The translations under genes were made by a program, and so were the position numbers. Source: Gp6-AA40 sp035496255 (lineage in GTDB: Bacteria; Acidobacteriota; Vicinamibacteria; Vicinamibacterales; UBA2999). Taken from it: a stretch of 64,000 nucleotides of DNA. This document shows positions 1-8,574 of the stretch, piece after piece; position 1 is the stretch's first letter, and the number at the start of each line of letters is the position of its first letter. The notes beneath the pieces are model-generated. The model saw nothing but the letters and a program-made list of their open reading frames with translations, made no database searches and was not told the origin of the DNA. The DNA lies in the NCBI GenBank assembly GCA_035496255.1, contig DATJEU010000042.1, forward strand, positions 62,001-126,000, in the 5' to 3' direction.

Positions 1-852
1 GTGCCGATTCCGCGCACGCTGGAAAACGTGGTGGCGGCCGGAGCGATCACGAAGGACAACCCCTCCCTTTTCGGAGCCATCGCGGCGGTCGGCGAGCGTC
101 AGGAGCTCGCGGTGGCGATGGCGGAAATCTTCTCGGGAGAAATCGATTTCAACACCGAGCTTCAGCCCGACGACAGTTTTTTGGTGGCATTCGAGCGGTT
201 CCGGCGCGAAGGACGGCCGAACTCGTACGGCGTGATCACGGCGGTGGAGTTTCACAACGACGGCCGTGTGCTCCGGGCGGTGCGCTTCACGCCGCGCGGG
301 GGCAAGCCCGACTATTACGACGAGCAGGGACGGTCCGTGCGCCGCTTCTTCCTGCGGTCGCCGCTCAAGTTCGAACCCCGCATTACGTCAGGCTTCTCCG
401 CCAGCCGCATGCATCCCATCCTGCACACCACGCGCGCGCATCGCGGTGTGGATTACGCCGCGCCAACCGGCGCTCCCGTCGTCGCCGTGGCGTCTGGGAC
501 TGTCGTGTCTGCGACCTATGACAGCAGCAACGGACGGATGGTCCGGATTCGTCATGCGTCTGGATACGAGTCGTACTACTTGCATCTGTCGGGCTTTGGC
601 ACCGGTATCCGCGCGGGTGCGCGTGTGGATCAGGGGCAGACCGTCGGGTTCGTCGGGCAGACCGGCCTGGCGACGGGACCGCATCTGCACTACGGCCTGA
701 CTCGCGGCGGCGTCTTCGTGAATCCCCTGCGCGAGCATCGCAATCTGGCGCCCGGTGAGCCGCTCGCGGTCGGTGAAATGGAGGCATTCCGAGCCGAGCG
801 CGACAAGGCGCTGGCGGCCCTCCGGACAAAAGGAGTGAACGGCCCGATATAA
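1..852 (+). CDS. M23 family metallopeptidase, 5'-truncated by the window edge
   Basis: Zinc endopeptidase of the LytM/M23 type, expected to cut peptidoglycan cross-links or stems in the periplasm. The C-terminal half holds the full metal site: His147 and Asp151 in an HRGVD motif and the HLH motif (228-230), followed by the family's usual G-x-x-x-NP-like ending. The N-terminal ~120 residues resemble the stalk of two-domain M23 proteins that are normally preceded by a signal peptide or LysM region. Position 1 is a GTG in frame, but no leader sequence is visible, so the real start almost certainly lies upstream of the window. It ends 12 bp before the DUF1015 gene and may share its transcript. 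The family is confident; the cellular target is inferred. Confidence 0.9.
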   Translation: MPIPRTLENVVAAGAITKDNPSLFGAIAAVGERQELAVAMAEIFSGEIDFNTELQPDDSFLVAFERFRREGRPNSYGVITAVEFHNDGRVLRAVRFTPRGGKPDYYDEQGRSVRRFFLRSPLKFEPRITSGFSASRMHPILHTTRAHRGVDYAAPTGAPVVAVASGTVVSATYDSSNGRMVRIRHASGYESYYLHLSGFGTGIRAGARVDQGQTVGFVGQTGLATGPHLHYGLTRGGVFVNPLREHRNLAPGEPLAVGEMEAFRAERDKALAALRTKGVNGPI

Positions 853-864
853 TTTCCTTTTCCA

Positions 865-2073
865 ATGGCCACTCTTATTCCCTTTCGTGCGCTGCGCCCC
901 ATTCCCGACGCAGCCGCACGCGTGGCTGCGGTCCCCTACGACGTCGTCAACGCCGACGAAGCGCGCGCATTAGCCAACGGCAATCCCTACAGCTTTCTGC
1001 ACGTGTCCCGCGCCGAGATCGATCTGCCGCGCGACGTCAATCCGTACGCCGATGAGGTGTACGCACGGGCCGCGGCAAATTTCAAAGCGTTGATCACCGG
1101 CGCGCCTCTCGTGAACGAGAGCGAGCCATCGCTGTACGCGTATCGGCTGCGGATGGGCGCTCATGTCCAGACGGGAGTAGCGGGCTGCTTCTCGGTCGAC
1201 GAATACGATCGCGACATCATCCGAAAGCACGAGCGCACGCGCCGCGACAAGGAAGACGATCGCACGCGTCACATCACGGAACTGCGCGCGCAAACCGGAC
1301 CGGTGTTCCTGACGTACCCCGCGTCAGCGGAGGTCGATGCGATGATCGCGCAGACGACGTCGGCGCCGCCACTGTTCGACTTCACGGCGCCCGACGGTAT
1401 TCAGCACACGCTGTGGACAATCGCGAAGCCGCAACGGCTCGTCGACGCGTTTGGACGCATACCTGCCCTCTACATCGCCGACGGGCACCATCGCGCGGCG
1501 AGCGCCGCACGCGTTCGCCGGCAACTGCATTCGGAAGCGGGACCGGGAGCGTGGGATTCCTTCCTGGCTGTCGCCTTTCCCGACACGCAGGTCCAGGTGC
1601 TTCCGTACAACCGCGTGGTCAGGGACCTCGGTTCGTACACGCCCGGGTCGCTGCTCGCGACGCTGCGCCAGACCCTGACCGTACAGGAAGGCTCGGCGAC
1701 GCCGTCACGGTCCGGACTGGTGTCGATGTTTCTCGGCGGCCGCTGGTACTCGATCGATCTCGGCGCGGCACCCGCCGATCTGACGGCCGATCAGCGCCTC
1801 GACGTCAGCCGCCTGCAGGAGCTCGTGTTGACCCCGCTGCTGGGCATCGGCGACATACGATCGGACAAGCGAATCGATTTCGTCGGCGGCGCCAGAGGCA
1901 CGCAGGAACTCGAATCACTGGTCACATCGGGCCGCTTCGCGGTCGCGTTCTCGATGTATCCGGTGAGCGTTGACGATTTGATGCAGATCTCGGACGCCGG
2001 CGGCATCATGCCGCCCAAGTCCACCTGGTTCGAACCCAAGCTCCGCGACGGGCTTTTATCACACGTTATTTGA
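865..2073 (+). CDS. DUF1015 family protein
   Basis: A 402-residue protein matching the DUF1015 family throughout: N-terminal PFRALRP and VPYDVV segments, a central KHERTRRDKEDDR segment, and the ADGHHR motif near residue 208. The family's biochemical function is not established. Its members are repeatedly found next to serine-biosynthesis genes, and here the gene ends only 13 bp before serC, so a role linked to the phosphorylated serine pathway is plausible but inferred. It has no signal peptide or membrane segments and is probably cytosolic. The ATG at 865 follows the M23 stop by 12 bp, and no better start is visible. Confidence 0.85.
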   Translation: MATLIPFRALRPIPDAAARVAAVPYDVVNADEARALANGNPYSFLHVSRAEIDLPRDVNPYADEVYARAAANFKALITGAPLVNESEPSLYAYRLRMGAHVQTGVAGCFSVDEYDRDIIRKHERTRRDKEDDRTRHITELRAQTGPVFLTYPASAEVDAMIAQTTSAPPLFDFTAPDGIQHTLWTIAKPQRLVDAFGRIPALYIADGHHRAASAARVRRQLHSEAGPGAWDSFLAVAFPDTQVQVLPYNRVVRDLGSYTPGSLLATLRQTLTVQEGSATPSRSGLVSMFLGGRWYSIDLGAAPADLTADQRLDVSRLQELVLTPLLGIGDIRSDKRIDFVGGARGTQELESLVTSGRFAVAFSMYPVSVDDLMQISDAGGIMPPKSTWFEPKLRDGLLSHVI

Positions 2074-2086
2074 AGGCGAAACCACC

Positions 2087-3187
2087 ATGGGCACGATGAG
2101 CACGACGGAACGCATTTATAACTTCTCGGCCGGACCCGCAGTTCTTCCCCTTCCCGTTCTCGAACAGGCGCAGCGCGAGCTCGTCGCGCTGCCGGGCGTT
2201 GGCATGTCGGTGATGGAGATCAGCCATCGCTCGAAGACGTTCGAGAACATTTTGAATACGGCGATCGCCGACTTCCGCGAGCTCACCGGTCTGCCCGCCG
2301 AGTACAAGGTGCTGATGCTGCAGGGCGGTGCCAGCACGCAGTTCTCGATGGTGCCGATGAACCTGCTCGGCGCGGGCCAGACGGCGGACTACGTCGACAC
2401 CAGTACGTGGTCGGACAAGGCGATCAAGGAAGCGAAGAGAGTCGGGACGGTGAACGTCGCCGCCTCGACGAAGGCCGACGTCTACAACCACATCCCGCCG
2501 GCGAGCGAAATCAAGTTGACGCCCGGGGCGGCCTACGTCCACATCACCACGAACAACACCGTCGAAGGCACGGAATGGAAGACGCTGCCCGATGTCGGTG
2601 AGGTGCCGCTCGTTGCCGATGCATCCTCGGACATCCTGAGCGGACCGATTGAGCTCTCACGCTTTGGCCTGGTCTACGCCGGCGCGCAGAAGAACCTCGG
2701 TCCGTCCGGCGTCACCCTCGTCGTCATCCGTGAGGATCTGCTCGCGCGCTCGCAGCCGTCGCTGCCGACGATGATGAATTACAAGGTGATGGCGGAGAAC
2801 AACTCGCTGTACAACACCCCGCCGACCTTCGGCGTGTACATCCTCGGACTGACCTTGAAGTGGCTGAAGTCACTGGGCGGATTGAAGGCGATTGCCGAGA
2901 TCAATCAGCGCAAGGCGGCAAAGCTGTATGCGGAGATCGATCGGACCGGCTTCTATCGCGGGACCGCGCAGAAGGCCAGCCGCTCGCTGATGAACGTCAC
3001 GTTCCGTCTGCCGAGTGAGGATCTGGAGAAGGTATTCACGCCGGCCGCAACGGCCGCCGGCCTCGACGGGTTGAAGGGCCACCGGTCGGTCGGCGGGATG
3101 CGCGCGTCGCTCTACAACGCCTTCCCCGAAGCCGGCGTCGATGCGCTCGTGGACTTTATGCGGGACTTCGAGAAGAAGAACGGCTAA
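2087..3187 (+). CDS. serC: Phosphoserine aminotransferase
   Basis: PLP-dependent class V aminotransferase converting 3-phosphohydroxypyruvate plus glutamate to phosphoserine; it may also serve pyridoxal phosphate synthesis. The N-terminus has the SerC hallmark YNFSAGPAVLP. The PLP lysine lies in AGAQKNLGPSG, and the C-terminal GHRSVGGMRASLYNA segment is also typical. At 366 residues it is full length for the family. ATGs at 2087 and 2096 are both possible starts; the first is taken. It lies 13 bp after the DUF1015 gene, so the two are probably co-transcribed. Its last four bases overlap the end of the convergent pcnB gene, leaving no room for a separate terminator between them. Confidence 0.97.
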   Translation: MGTMSTTERIYNFSAGPAVLPLPVLEQAQRELVALPGVGMSVMEISHRSKTFENILNTAIADFRELTGLPAEYKVLMLQGGASTQFSMVPMNLLGAGQTADYVDTSTWSDKAIKEAKRVGTVNVAASTKADVYNHIPPASEIKLTPGAAYVHITTNNTVEGTEWKTLPDVGEVPLVADASSDILSGPIELSRFGLVYAGAQKNLGPSGVTLVVIREDLLARSQPSLPTMMNYKVMAENNSLYNTPPTFGVYILGLTLKWLKSLGGLKAIAEINQRKAAKLYAEIDRTGFYRGTAQKASRSLMNVTFRLPSEDLEKVFTPAATAAGLDGLKGHRSVGGMRASLYNAFPEAGVDALVDFMRDFEKKNG

Positions 3188-4587
3188 CTGCTCGTAGACG
3201 ACCGGAATCGCCGCCGCCGTCGGCGGCGGCGCCGCGGTGGATGTTCGGGCTGGCCCGCGTCTCCTTCGAACGCTCCCGCGGCCTCGATGAATCCCTTCCA
3301 GTGCTCGAGCACCTCGGGCGCGTGACCGTGCACGTCGAGCCAGGTCAATGCTTCCCTGAACGGCCCGCGGTGCATGAGGGCGCGTTTCGCCCGCGGCGAC
3401 AGACCCATGTCCATGAGGCGCCGCTGCAGGCCGAGGATCTGGCGCAGACGCTCGACGTCGCGGCGCGCCAGCGGCAGCATTCCCAGCGAGATCTTCGGTT
3501 CCTTCCGCCCTTCGACGGCCCATCGGGACCCGGCGGGCCGCTCAGGGCGCCCTGAGCGTGCCGAATGGACGACGTCGCCACTCGGCCCCGGCGGTGGTGA
3601 CAGCGTGCGCAGTGTGTGCCCGAGCGGAATCAGCAGCGACCCGAGGAGTACCGCGTTGGTCAACGTCTCGGGAATCGCGTCGAACCGTTTGCGGTACGCA
3701 TCGAGATCCGCAAGCGCGCTCCAGAGCGCCTCGCCGGCGCGCCCTTGCAGCTCGGGCGCGATCGGCTCGAGCAGCCGGCGCTCCGCAAGCATCCGGAACG
3801 CGCGCTCTGACGATCCAGAGCGCAGCAGCTTGTAGAACTCCTCGATCAATCGCGCCGGCGCGCTGCGGGCGATATCACCGCGGTGCGCGGCGATCGCGGC
3901 ATCGATTGGCGGATCGATCCGGAACTCGAGACGCGCGGCCATCGCGACCGCACGGAGCATGCGGACAGGGTCCTCCTGAAAACGTTCGGTGGGATCGCCG
4001 ATGCAGCGCACGATGCCCCGCCGCAGGTCCTCGAGGCCGCCGGTATAGTCGATGATCGAGAACGTGCCGATGTCGTAGAAGAGGGCGTTGATCGTGAAAT
4101 CGCGCCGGAAGGCATCCTCTTCGGGCGTGCCGAAGGTGTTGTCGCGATGAACGAGCCGATCGCGCTCTTCCTCGGACAGCGATACGTCGTCCGGTACGGA
4201 GGCCAGGATGTCGTCGGTGGCATCCGCCTGCGCCTGTTCGGCCGCGCTGACCTGACGCCGAAACGTCGCCACCTCGATCGTCTTCGGTCCGAACCGGACA
4301 TGGGCCAGGCGGAATCGGCGGCCGATGATCCAGCAATTCCGGAACAGCCGCTTGACCTGATACGGATGTGCCGACGTGCCGATGTCGAAGTCCTTCGGGC
4401 GGCGGCCAAGGAACAGGTCACGGACGCTGCCGCCGACGAGATAGGCGACGTAGCCGTTCTGGTGCAGCCGATACAGCACCTTCAGCGCCTCTGGGTCCAC
4501 CTGACTGCGCGACAGCGGGTGCTCCGACCGCGGCACGATGGTCGGACTGTTGCGCACCGGTTCGGAACTAGTCGAGTCGTTGTTCAT
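3184..4587 (-). CDS. pcnB: Poly(A) polymerase / CCA-adding enzyme family nucleotidyltransferase (PcnB-like)
   Basis: Class II nucleotidyltransferase that adds adenosines to RNA 3' ends. The catalytic head has the GGSVRD loop and the paired acids in PKDFDIGTSA (about residues 52-75). The RRDFTINALFYD motif, the RFQEDPVRMLRA segment and the ERRLLEPIAPEL helix are all present. The CIIGRRFRLAHV-like stretch (CWIIGRRFRLAHV) and the very basic C-terminal tail, with a run of nine arginines, favour PcnB over a tRNA CCA enzyme, though CCA activity cannot be excluded. At 467 residues the length is normal for PcnB. Around residues 330-367 there is a low-complexity insertion containing a perfect DNA palindrome at 3539-3558. 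The 3' end overlaps serC by 4 bp. Confidence 0.88.
   Translation of the reverse strand: MNNDSTSSEPVRNSPTIVPRSEHPLSRSQVDPEALKVLYRLHQNGYVAYLVGGSVRDLFLGRRPKDFDIGTSAHPYQVKRLFRNCWIIGRRFRLAHVRFGPKTIEVATFRRQVSAAEQAQADATDDILASVPDDVSLSEEERDRLVHRDNTFGTPEEDAFRRDFTINALFYDIGTFSIIDYTGGLEDLRRGIVRCIGDPTERFQEDPVRMLRAVAMAARLEFRIDPPIDAAIAAHRGDIARSAPARLIEEFYKLLRSGSSERAFRMLAERRLLEPIAPELQGRAGEALWSALADLDAYRKRFDAIPETLTNAVLLGSLLIPLGHTLRTLSPPPGPSGDVVHSARSGRPERPAGSRWAVEGRKEPKISLGMLPLARRDVERLRQILGLQRRLMDMGLSPRAKRALMHRGPFREALTWLDVHGHAPEVLEHWKGFIEAAGAFEGDAGQPEHPPRRRRRRRRRFRSSTSS
3508..3567. repeat. REP-like palindromic element inside pcnB
   Basis: A perfect 20-bp palindrome, CGCTCAGGGCGCCCTGAGCG, occupies 3539-3558. Looser flanks read CCCTTCGAC on the left and a TGCCGAATGG-type end on the right, resembling the arms of the widespread CCCTTCGAC...GCTCAGGGC class of bacterial palindromes. 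It is translated in frame within pcnB as part of a Pro/Arg/Gly-rich loop (residues 344-350 at its centre). The palindrome is seen directly; its origin by insertion is inferred. Confidence 0.6.
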
Positions 4588-4770
4588 TCCGGATCATGGG
4601 GAATTCTAACAAGCTGTCATGGGCGGACTGTACTCGTCTTCGCCCGTGAAGGGAGCTTCGGGACCTCGCCATCGCCGTTCGCGAAGGCGAAAGGCCTGCC
4701 CTGCCGCGTCAGGGCCGCCCGATCGGGAAAGGGCCGACCCGGCCGGGCGACGTGCGCTAGCATTCCAATC

Positions 4771-5577
4771 ATGCGTGTGCTGTTGCCCGCACTCCTGACG
4801 ATGGTGCTCGTCGCGTCCAGCCCGGCGGCTGCGGCCGAGCCGGCGTCGCTGGCCAAGGCGCGCGGTCTGTACAACGCCGGCAACTACGACGGCGCGATTG
4901 ACGCCGCCAACGTCGCGCGTCGCCAGCCCTTGTACGCCGACGCCGCGGCTCTCGTGATCGCGCGGTCGCACCTCGAACGCTACCGTCAACGTGCCGATTC
5001 GCAGGACCTTGCCACCGCGCGCGAGACCCTGACAATGATCGAGGCCGCGAGCCTGTCGCCGCGGGATCAGGTAGATCTGTTCATCGGCCTCGGTCAGACG
5101 CTGTATCTCGGCGAAGTGTTCGGTGCGGCGGCGGAGTTGTTCGATACGGCGCTCACGCGCGGCACGGAGTTGAGCGTCACGGATCGCCGTCAACTGCTCG
5201 ACTGGTGGGCGACGTCCCTCGATCGCGACGCGCAGGCACAACCAGCCGATCGCCGGGGCCGGGTGTTCGAGCGCATTATCTCCCGCATGGAAGAGGAACT
5301 TCGCCAGGATCCCGCCAATCCGGTCGCCAACTACTGGCTCGCCTCGGCGGCGCGGAGCGATGGCGATCCCGATCGCGCCTGGGACGCCGCGATCGCCGCC
5401 TGGGTGCGCTCGAGCCTGTCGCCTGCGACGGCGGAAGCGCTTCGCGCCGATCTCGATCGGCTCGTGGCGCAGGCGCTCATCCCTGAGCGCGCGCGGCAGC
5501 GACAGGCGCGCGATCAGCAGGACACGACGGCGATGCTGCGTGCCGAATGGGATCTGGTCAAAAGCCAGTGGAAATGA
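4771..5577 (+). CDS. Secreted TPR-like protein
   Basis: A 268-residue protein starting at ATG 4771 with a clear Sec signal (MRVLLPALLTMVLVASSPAAAAEP), so it is periplasmic or outer-membrane associated. The mature part is all helical, with repeated A-x-x-x-YNAGNYDGAI and YLGEVFGAAAELFDTAL units typical of tetratricopeptide repeats (about residues 25-130). A further helical pair follows around residues 165-215. The frame stays open far upstream through antisense pcnB sequence, so that extension is not coding. The next gene begins 17 bp later, suggesting co-transcription with the DUF2339 protein. No specific function is recognised; TPR proteins usually scaffold envelope complexes. Confidence 0.75.
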   Translation: MRVLLPALLTMVLVASSPAAAAEPASLAKARGLYNAGNYDGAIDAANVARRQPLYADAAALVIARSHLERYRQRADSQDLATARETLTMIEAASLSPRDQVDLFIGLGQTLYLGEVFGAAAELFDTALTRGTELSVTDRRQLLDWWATSLDRDAQAQPADRRGRVFERIISRMEEELRQDPANPVANYWLASAARSDGDPDRAWDAAIAAWVRSSLSPATAEALRADLDRLVAQALIPERARQRQARDQQDTTAMLRAEWDLVKSQWK

Positions 5578-5594
5578 GGTAAGAGGGCGGCAAG

Positions 5595-7715
5595 GTGCTG
5601 GCGGCCGTCCTCGCCTTCGTCGCCCTGTGCGTCGTCGTCTTCACGCGTGCGCGGCTGTCACACGTGGAGCAGGAGCTCGCGCAGCTTCGCGACATCGTGT
5701 CGCGACTCGTGCCCCCGCCTGTCGTTACTAGAGCGCCCGCCGAATCCTCCGCTCAGCCAGACAGTCCCCGGCTTCAGCCGAGCGAGCAAGACGTCAATCC
5801 CGTTGCGCCGCCCCGGAAGCTATTCAAGCCAACGGTGAGCGCACTGCCGTACGAACGGGAAGAGGTCGAGCGTGCGATCGGCGAACGCTGGCTCCTCTAC
5901 GCCGGCGTCATTGTGCTGCTGCTGGCAGTCTCCTTCTTCCTCCGTTATGCGTTCGATCGCGACTGGCTGTCGCCGCTGGTCCGCGTCGTCATGGGCGGCG
6001 CGGCAGGACTCGTGATGATCGTGGGCGGTCGTCGTCTCGCGACCTCCGGTTATCGATCGTACGGCGTGATCGTCGCCGGTAGCGGCGTCGCCTCGCTCTA
6101 CCTCTCGGCGTACGCGGCGCTGAACTTTTACGAGCTGATTCCTGCGCCAGCCGCGTTCGTGTTACTCGTCGCCATCAGTGCGGCTGCGGCGTGGATGGCG
6201 CATGAGGAGGACGCGCCGGCACTCGCGGTGGTGGCCGTTCTCGGTGGATTCGCCACGCCGTTCCTCGTCGGCGGTGGCGAGGACGCGCAACTGACGCTGT
6301 TTACCTACCTGGCGGTGCTCATCACGGCGACTGCGGCGCTCTCGCTGCGACATGAATGGTGGTACCTCGACGTCCTCGCTCTGGCGCTGACGATGGTGGA
6401 CGTCGCCGCGTGGTTCAGTGCCTATTACACGCCGGCGAAAGCCGTGCGGACGGACTTGTTTCTCGCACTGTATTGCACGCTCTTCCTGATCATCTTGCGG
6501 GCGCGGGAGGCTGTGCCCACGCACAACCGACGCGCACGGACTGGCGCGAGGATTCTTCTGCTGGCTCCGGTTGCCTATCACCTGACATCGATCGCGATTC
6601 TCTCGGCGGATCGCGAAGCCTTTCTGACCTACGTCATCGTGGCGTCTACCGTTGCCGTCATCGTTGCCGAGCGTGTGCGAATGCCGGCCCTCCGCGCGAT
6701 CGCATGGGCGGCCATGGCGCTGCCATTGGCGATCTGGCTGCAGCAGCATTCGCGCGGAACGGTCACCGGTTCATTGATCGGTATCGCCGCGGTGTACGTC
6801 GTCCATCTCGCGGCGCAGTTGCAGGCGCTTCGCCATGACGATCGCCTGTCCGCGGTCGACGTGGCCCTGGTTCACGCCAACGGTCTCGGCCTCTACGCAG
6901 GCCTGGCGATTCTGCTCGAGCCGAACCACTCGAACGTCCTCGCGAGCGTCGCGGCCGCGCTCGCGGCATGGAACGGCGTCCTGACCGCGGCCGTGGCCCG
7001 ACGGTTCAGGCTGGCGGCGTTGCACTTCGGCGCCGTCACGGCGACGCTGACGGCAATCGCCATCGCGACTGAGTTCGACGGGCCGTGGGTGGTCGTGATG
7101 TGGGGGATGGAAGCCGCCGCGATCGTCGCGATTGCCGTTCGCACCGATCGGCCCTGGTTCCGCATGGCCGGATGGGGGCTGATGCTGCTGGCTGTGCTGC
7201 GATGGATCGCGCCCGACGTGCAGGACACCGCGACGGCGGCGAAGGTCGTCTTCAATGCGCGCGCGCTTTCGGCGCTGCTATTGGTGGTGTTGCTGTACCT
7301 GCTCGCACGGTGGTTGAAGGAAGGCGCGACGATCCGGTCCGTCAGGCTCGAACGCGCCGGGGCCCTCGTCGCCGCGAATGCGTTGAGCGTGGTCCTGATC
7401 TCGCGGGAGATCGCCTGGTACTGGACGCTTCGCGAGCTGCGCGGCGATGCCGTGTCCCTGGCGCGTCAGTCGATGCTTTCGGGCGCGTGGGCGATCTACG
7501 CAGCCGCCGCCAGCGCCGTCGGAATCCGACGGTGTCTTCCAGCGATCCGCTATTTCGCGATCGCGCTGTTCGGCCTCACGCTCGTCAAGGTGTTTCTCGT
7601 GGACCTGCAGACACTCGGAGGGCTCTCCCGCATCGCAGCGTTTTTCGTGGTCGGCGTAGTCCTGCTGTTCGCGTCGTTTCTGTACCAGAGGCGCCGCAAC
7701 CTTTCTTCGAGGTGA
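5595..7715 (+). CDS. DUF2339 polytopic membrane protein
   Basis: A 706-residue inner-membrane protein. An N-terminal anchor (residues 1-18) precedes a short coiled-coil/proline linker (about 20-90). Then comes a dense series of hydrophobic segments, roughly twenty, beginning with GERWLLYAGVIVLLLAVSFFLR-like sequence. The GERWL/W-x-Y-x-G opening and the overall shape fit DUF2339, a family of unknown function in many Gram-negatives. The GTG at 5595 is the first usable start after the upstream stop at 5577 and is preceded by a GAGG-type site. The TIGR03435 gene follows 4 bp after its stop. Family assignment is moderately confident; function is unknown. Confidence 0.75.
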   Translation: MLAAVLAFVALCVVVFTRARLSHVEQELAQLRDIVSRLVPPPVVTRAPAESSAQPDSPRLQPSEQDVNPVAPPRKLFKPTVSALPYEREEVERAIGERWLLYAGVIVLLLAVSFFLRYAFDRDWLSPLVRVVMGGAAGLVMIVGGRRLATSGYRSYGVIVAGSGVASLYLSAYAALNFYELIPAPAAFVLLVAISAAAAWMAHEEDAPALAVVAVLGGFATPFLVGGGEDAQLTLFTYLAVLITATAALSLRHEWWYLDVLALALTMVDVAAWFSAYYTPAKAVRTDLFLALYCTLFLIILRAREAVPTHNRRARTGARILLLAPVAYHLTSIAILSADREAFLTYVIVASTVAVIVAERVRMPALRAIAWAAMALPLAIWLQQHSRGTVTGSLIGIAAVYVVHLAAQLQALRHDDRLSAVDVALVHANGLGLYAGLAILLEPNHSNVLASVAAALAAWNGVLTAAVARRFRLAALHFGAVTATLTAIAIATEFDGPWVVVMWGMEAAAIVAIAVRTDRPWFRMAGWGLMLLAVLRWIAPDVQDTATAAKVVFNARALSALLLVVLLYLLARWLKEGATIRSVRLERAGALVAANALSVVLISREIAWYWTLRELRGDAVSLARQSMLSGAWAIYAAAASAVGIRRCLPAIRYFAIALFGLTLVKVFLVDLQTLGGLSRIAAFFVVGVVLLFASFLYQRRRNLSSR

Positions 7716-7719
7716 AGCC

Positions 7720-8508
7720 ATGGCAAGTCGCCTGCCCACGAAGGCCGTACTCCTGTTGATCACCGCCGCTTGTGCGCTTGTTGCCGCGTCAAATCTGTCG
7801 GGGCAAGGGATCGCATTCGAGGTCGTCTCGATCAAGCCTGGAATCCCGAACAGCCCCCAGGTCGGCGTGCATGCGAATGTCGGGCGCTTCAACGCCGAGA
7901 ACGCGTCCTTGCGGCTACTGCTGCAATTCGCCTTCGACGTCAGCGATTTCCAGATCTCGGGAGGACCGGGCTGGCTCGGTTCCACGCCGTTCACAGTCGC
8001 CGCGAGACTCCCGGCGGCGAGAGTTACGAACGCGGACATGCGGCAGATGGTTGTGGCGATGCTGGTGGACCGCTTCAAGCTGGCGTGGCATTGGGACACG
8101 AAGGAGGCAGACGGCTACGACCTGGTCGTCGTCGAGGACGGAGCAAAACTGCGGGAAACGGACGCGAGTTATCGTGGCAGCGATCTCACGGGTGGGAACG
8201 GGCAACTGACTGGCCGCGGAGTACCGGTTGCGCAACTCGCAGCCAGCCTGTCGCGACAATTGGGAAGACCTGTCGTCGACAGGACAGGTCTCCCGGCCCG
8301 CTACGACTTTACGCTCACGTACGTGCCGGAGACTCGAGATGCGGTTTTTGGAGGGCCGTCGCCAGCGGAGCCGGGTGTTTCGCCGAGTCCCGACACGACG
8401 AGCATTTTTACGGCGCTGCAAGAGCAGCTCGGTCTGAAGCTGCAACCTTCACAGGCGGCGACCAGATTGCTCGCGATCGACCGCGCGGAGAGGCCGACAC
8501 CGGATTGA
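7720..8508 (+). CDS. TIGR03435 family soil-associated protein
   Basis: A 262-residue exported protein with an N-terminal signal (MASRLPTKAVLLLITAACALVAA). It shows the hallmarks of the acidobacterial TIGR03435 family. These are FEVVSIKP just after the signal, then LRLLLQFAFDVSDFQISGGPGWL, then MVVAMLVDRFKL, a GVPVAQLAASLSRQLGRPVVDRTGL block, YDFTLTYVPE, and a final ALQEQLGLKL-type segment. Members are expanded in Acidobacteria genomes and their function is unknown. The C-terminus is slightly short: the usual ending (a hydrophobic strand after the LGLKL block, often followed by I-D-x-x-E-x-P-S/T-x-N) is present only as AIDRAERPTPD. It is a strong taxonomic marker for the window. Confidence 0.9.
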   Translation: MASRLPTKAVLLLITAACALVAASNLSGQGIAFEVVSIKPGIPNSPQVGVHANVGRFNAENASLRLLLQFAFDVSDFQISGGPGWLGSTPFTVAARLPAARVTNADMRQMVVAMLVDRFKLAWHWDTKEADGYDLVVVEDGAKLRETDASYRGSDLTGGNGQLTGRGVPVAQLAASLSRQLGRPVVDRTGLPARYDFTLTYVPETRDAVFGGPSPAEPGVSPSPDTTSIFTALQEQLGLKLQPSQAATRLLAIDRAERPTPD

Positions 8509-8574
8509 AGAGAGCCTCCCGTCTAACCGGCGGGTCCGCATCGCGGAACCACCCTGCGCACCCTTGGCCTTGCG

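Noticed and set aside
3184..3187. Overlap of serC and pcnB as a frameshift artefact
   Set aside because: Both genes end at normal family C-termini; convergent 4-bp overlaps are common.
3883..4770. Open frame upstream of the TPR gene reaching back over antisense pcnB
   Set aside because: The signal peptide begins at ATG 4771. The earlier part is the shadow of pcnB and has low-complexity composition.
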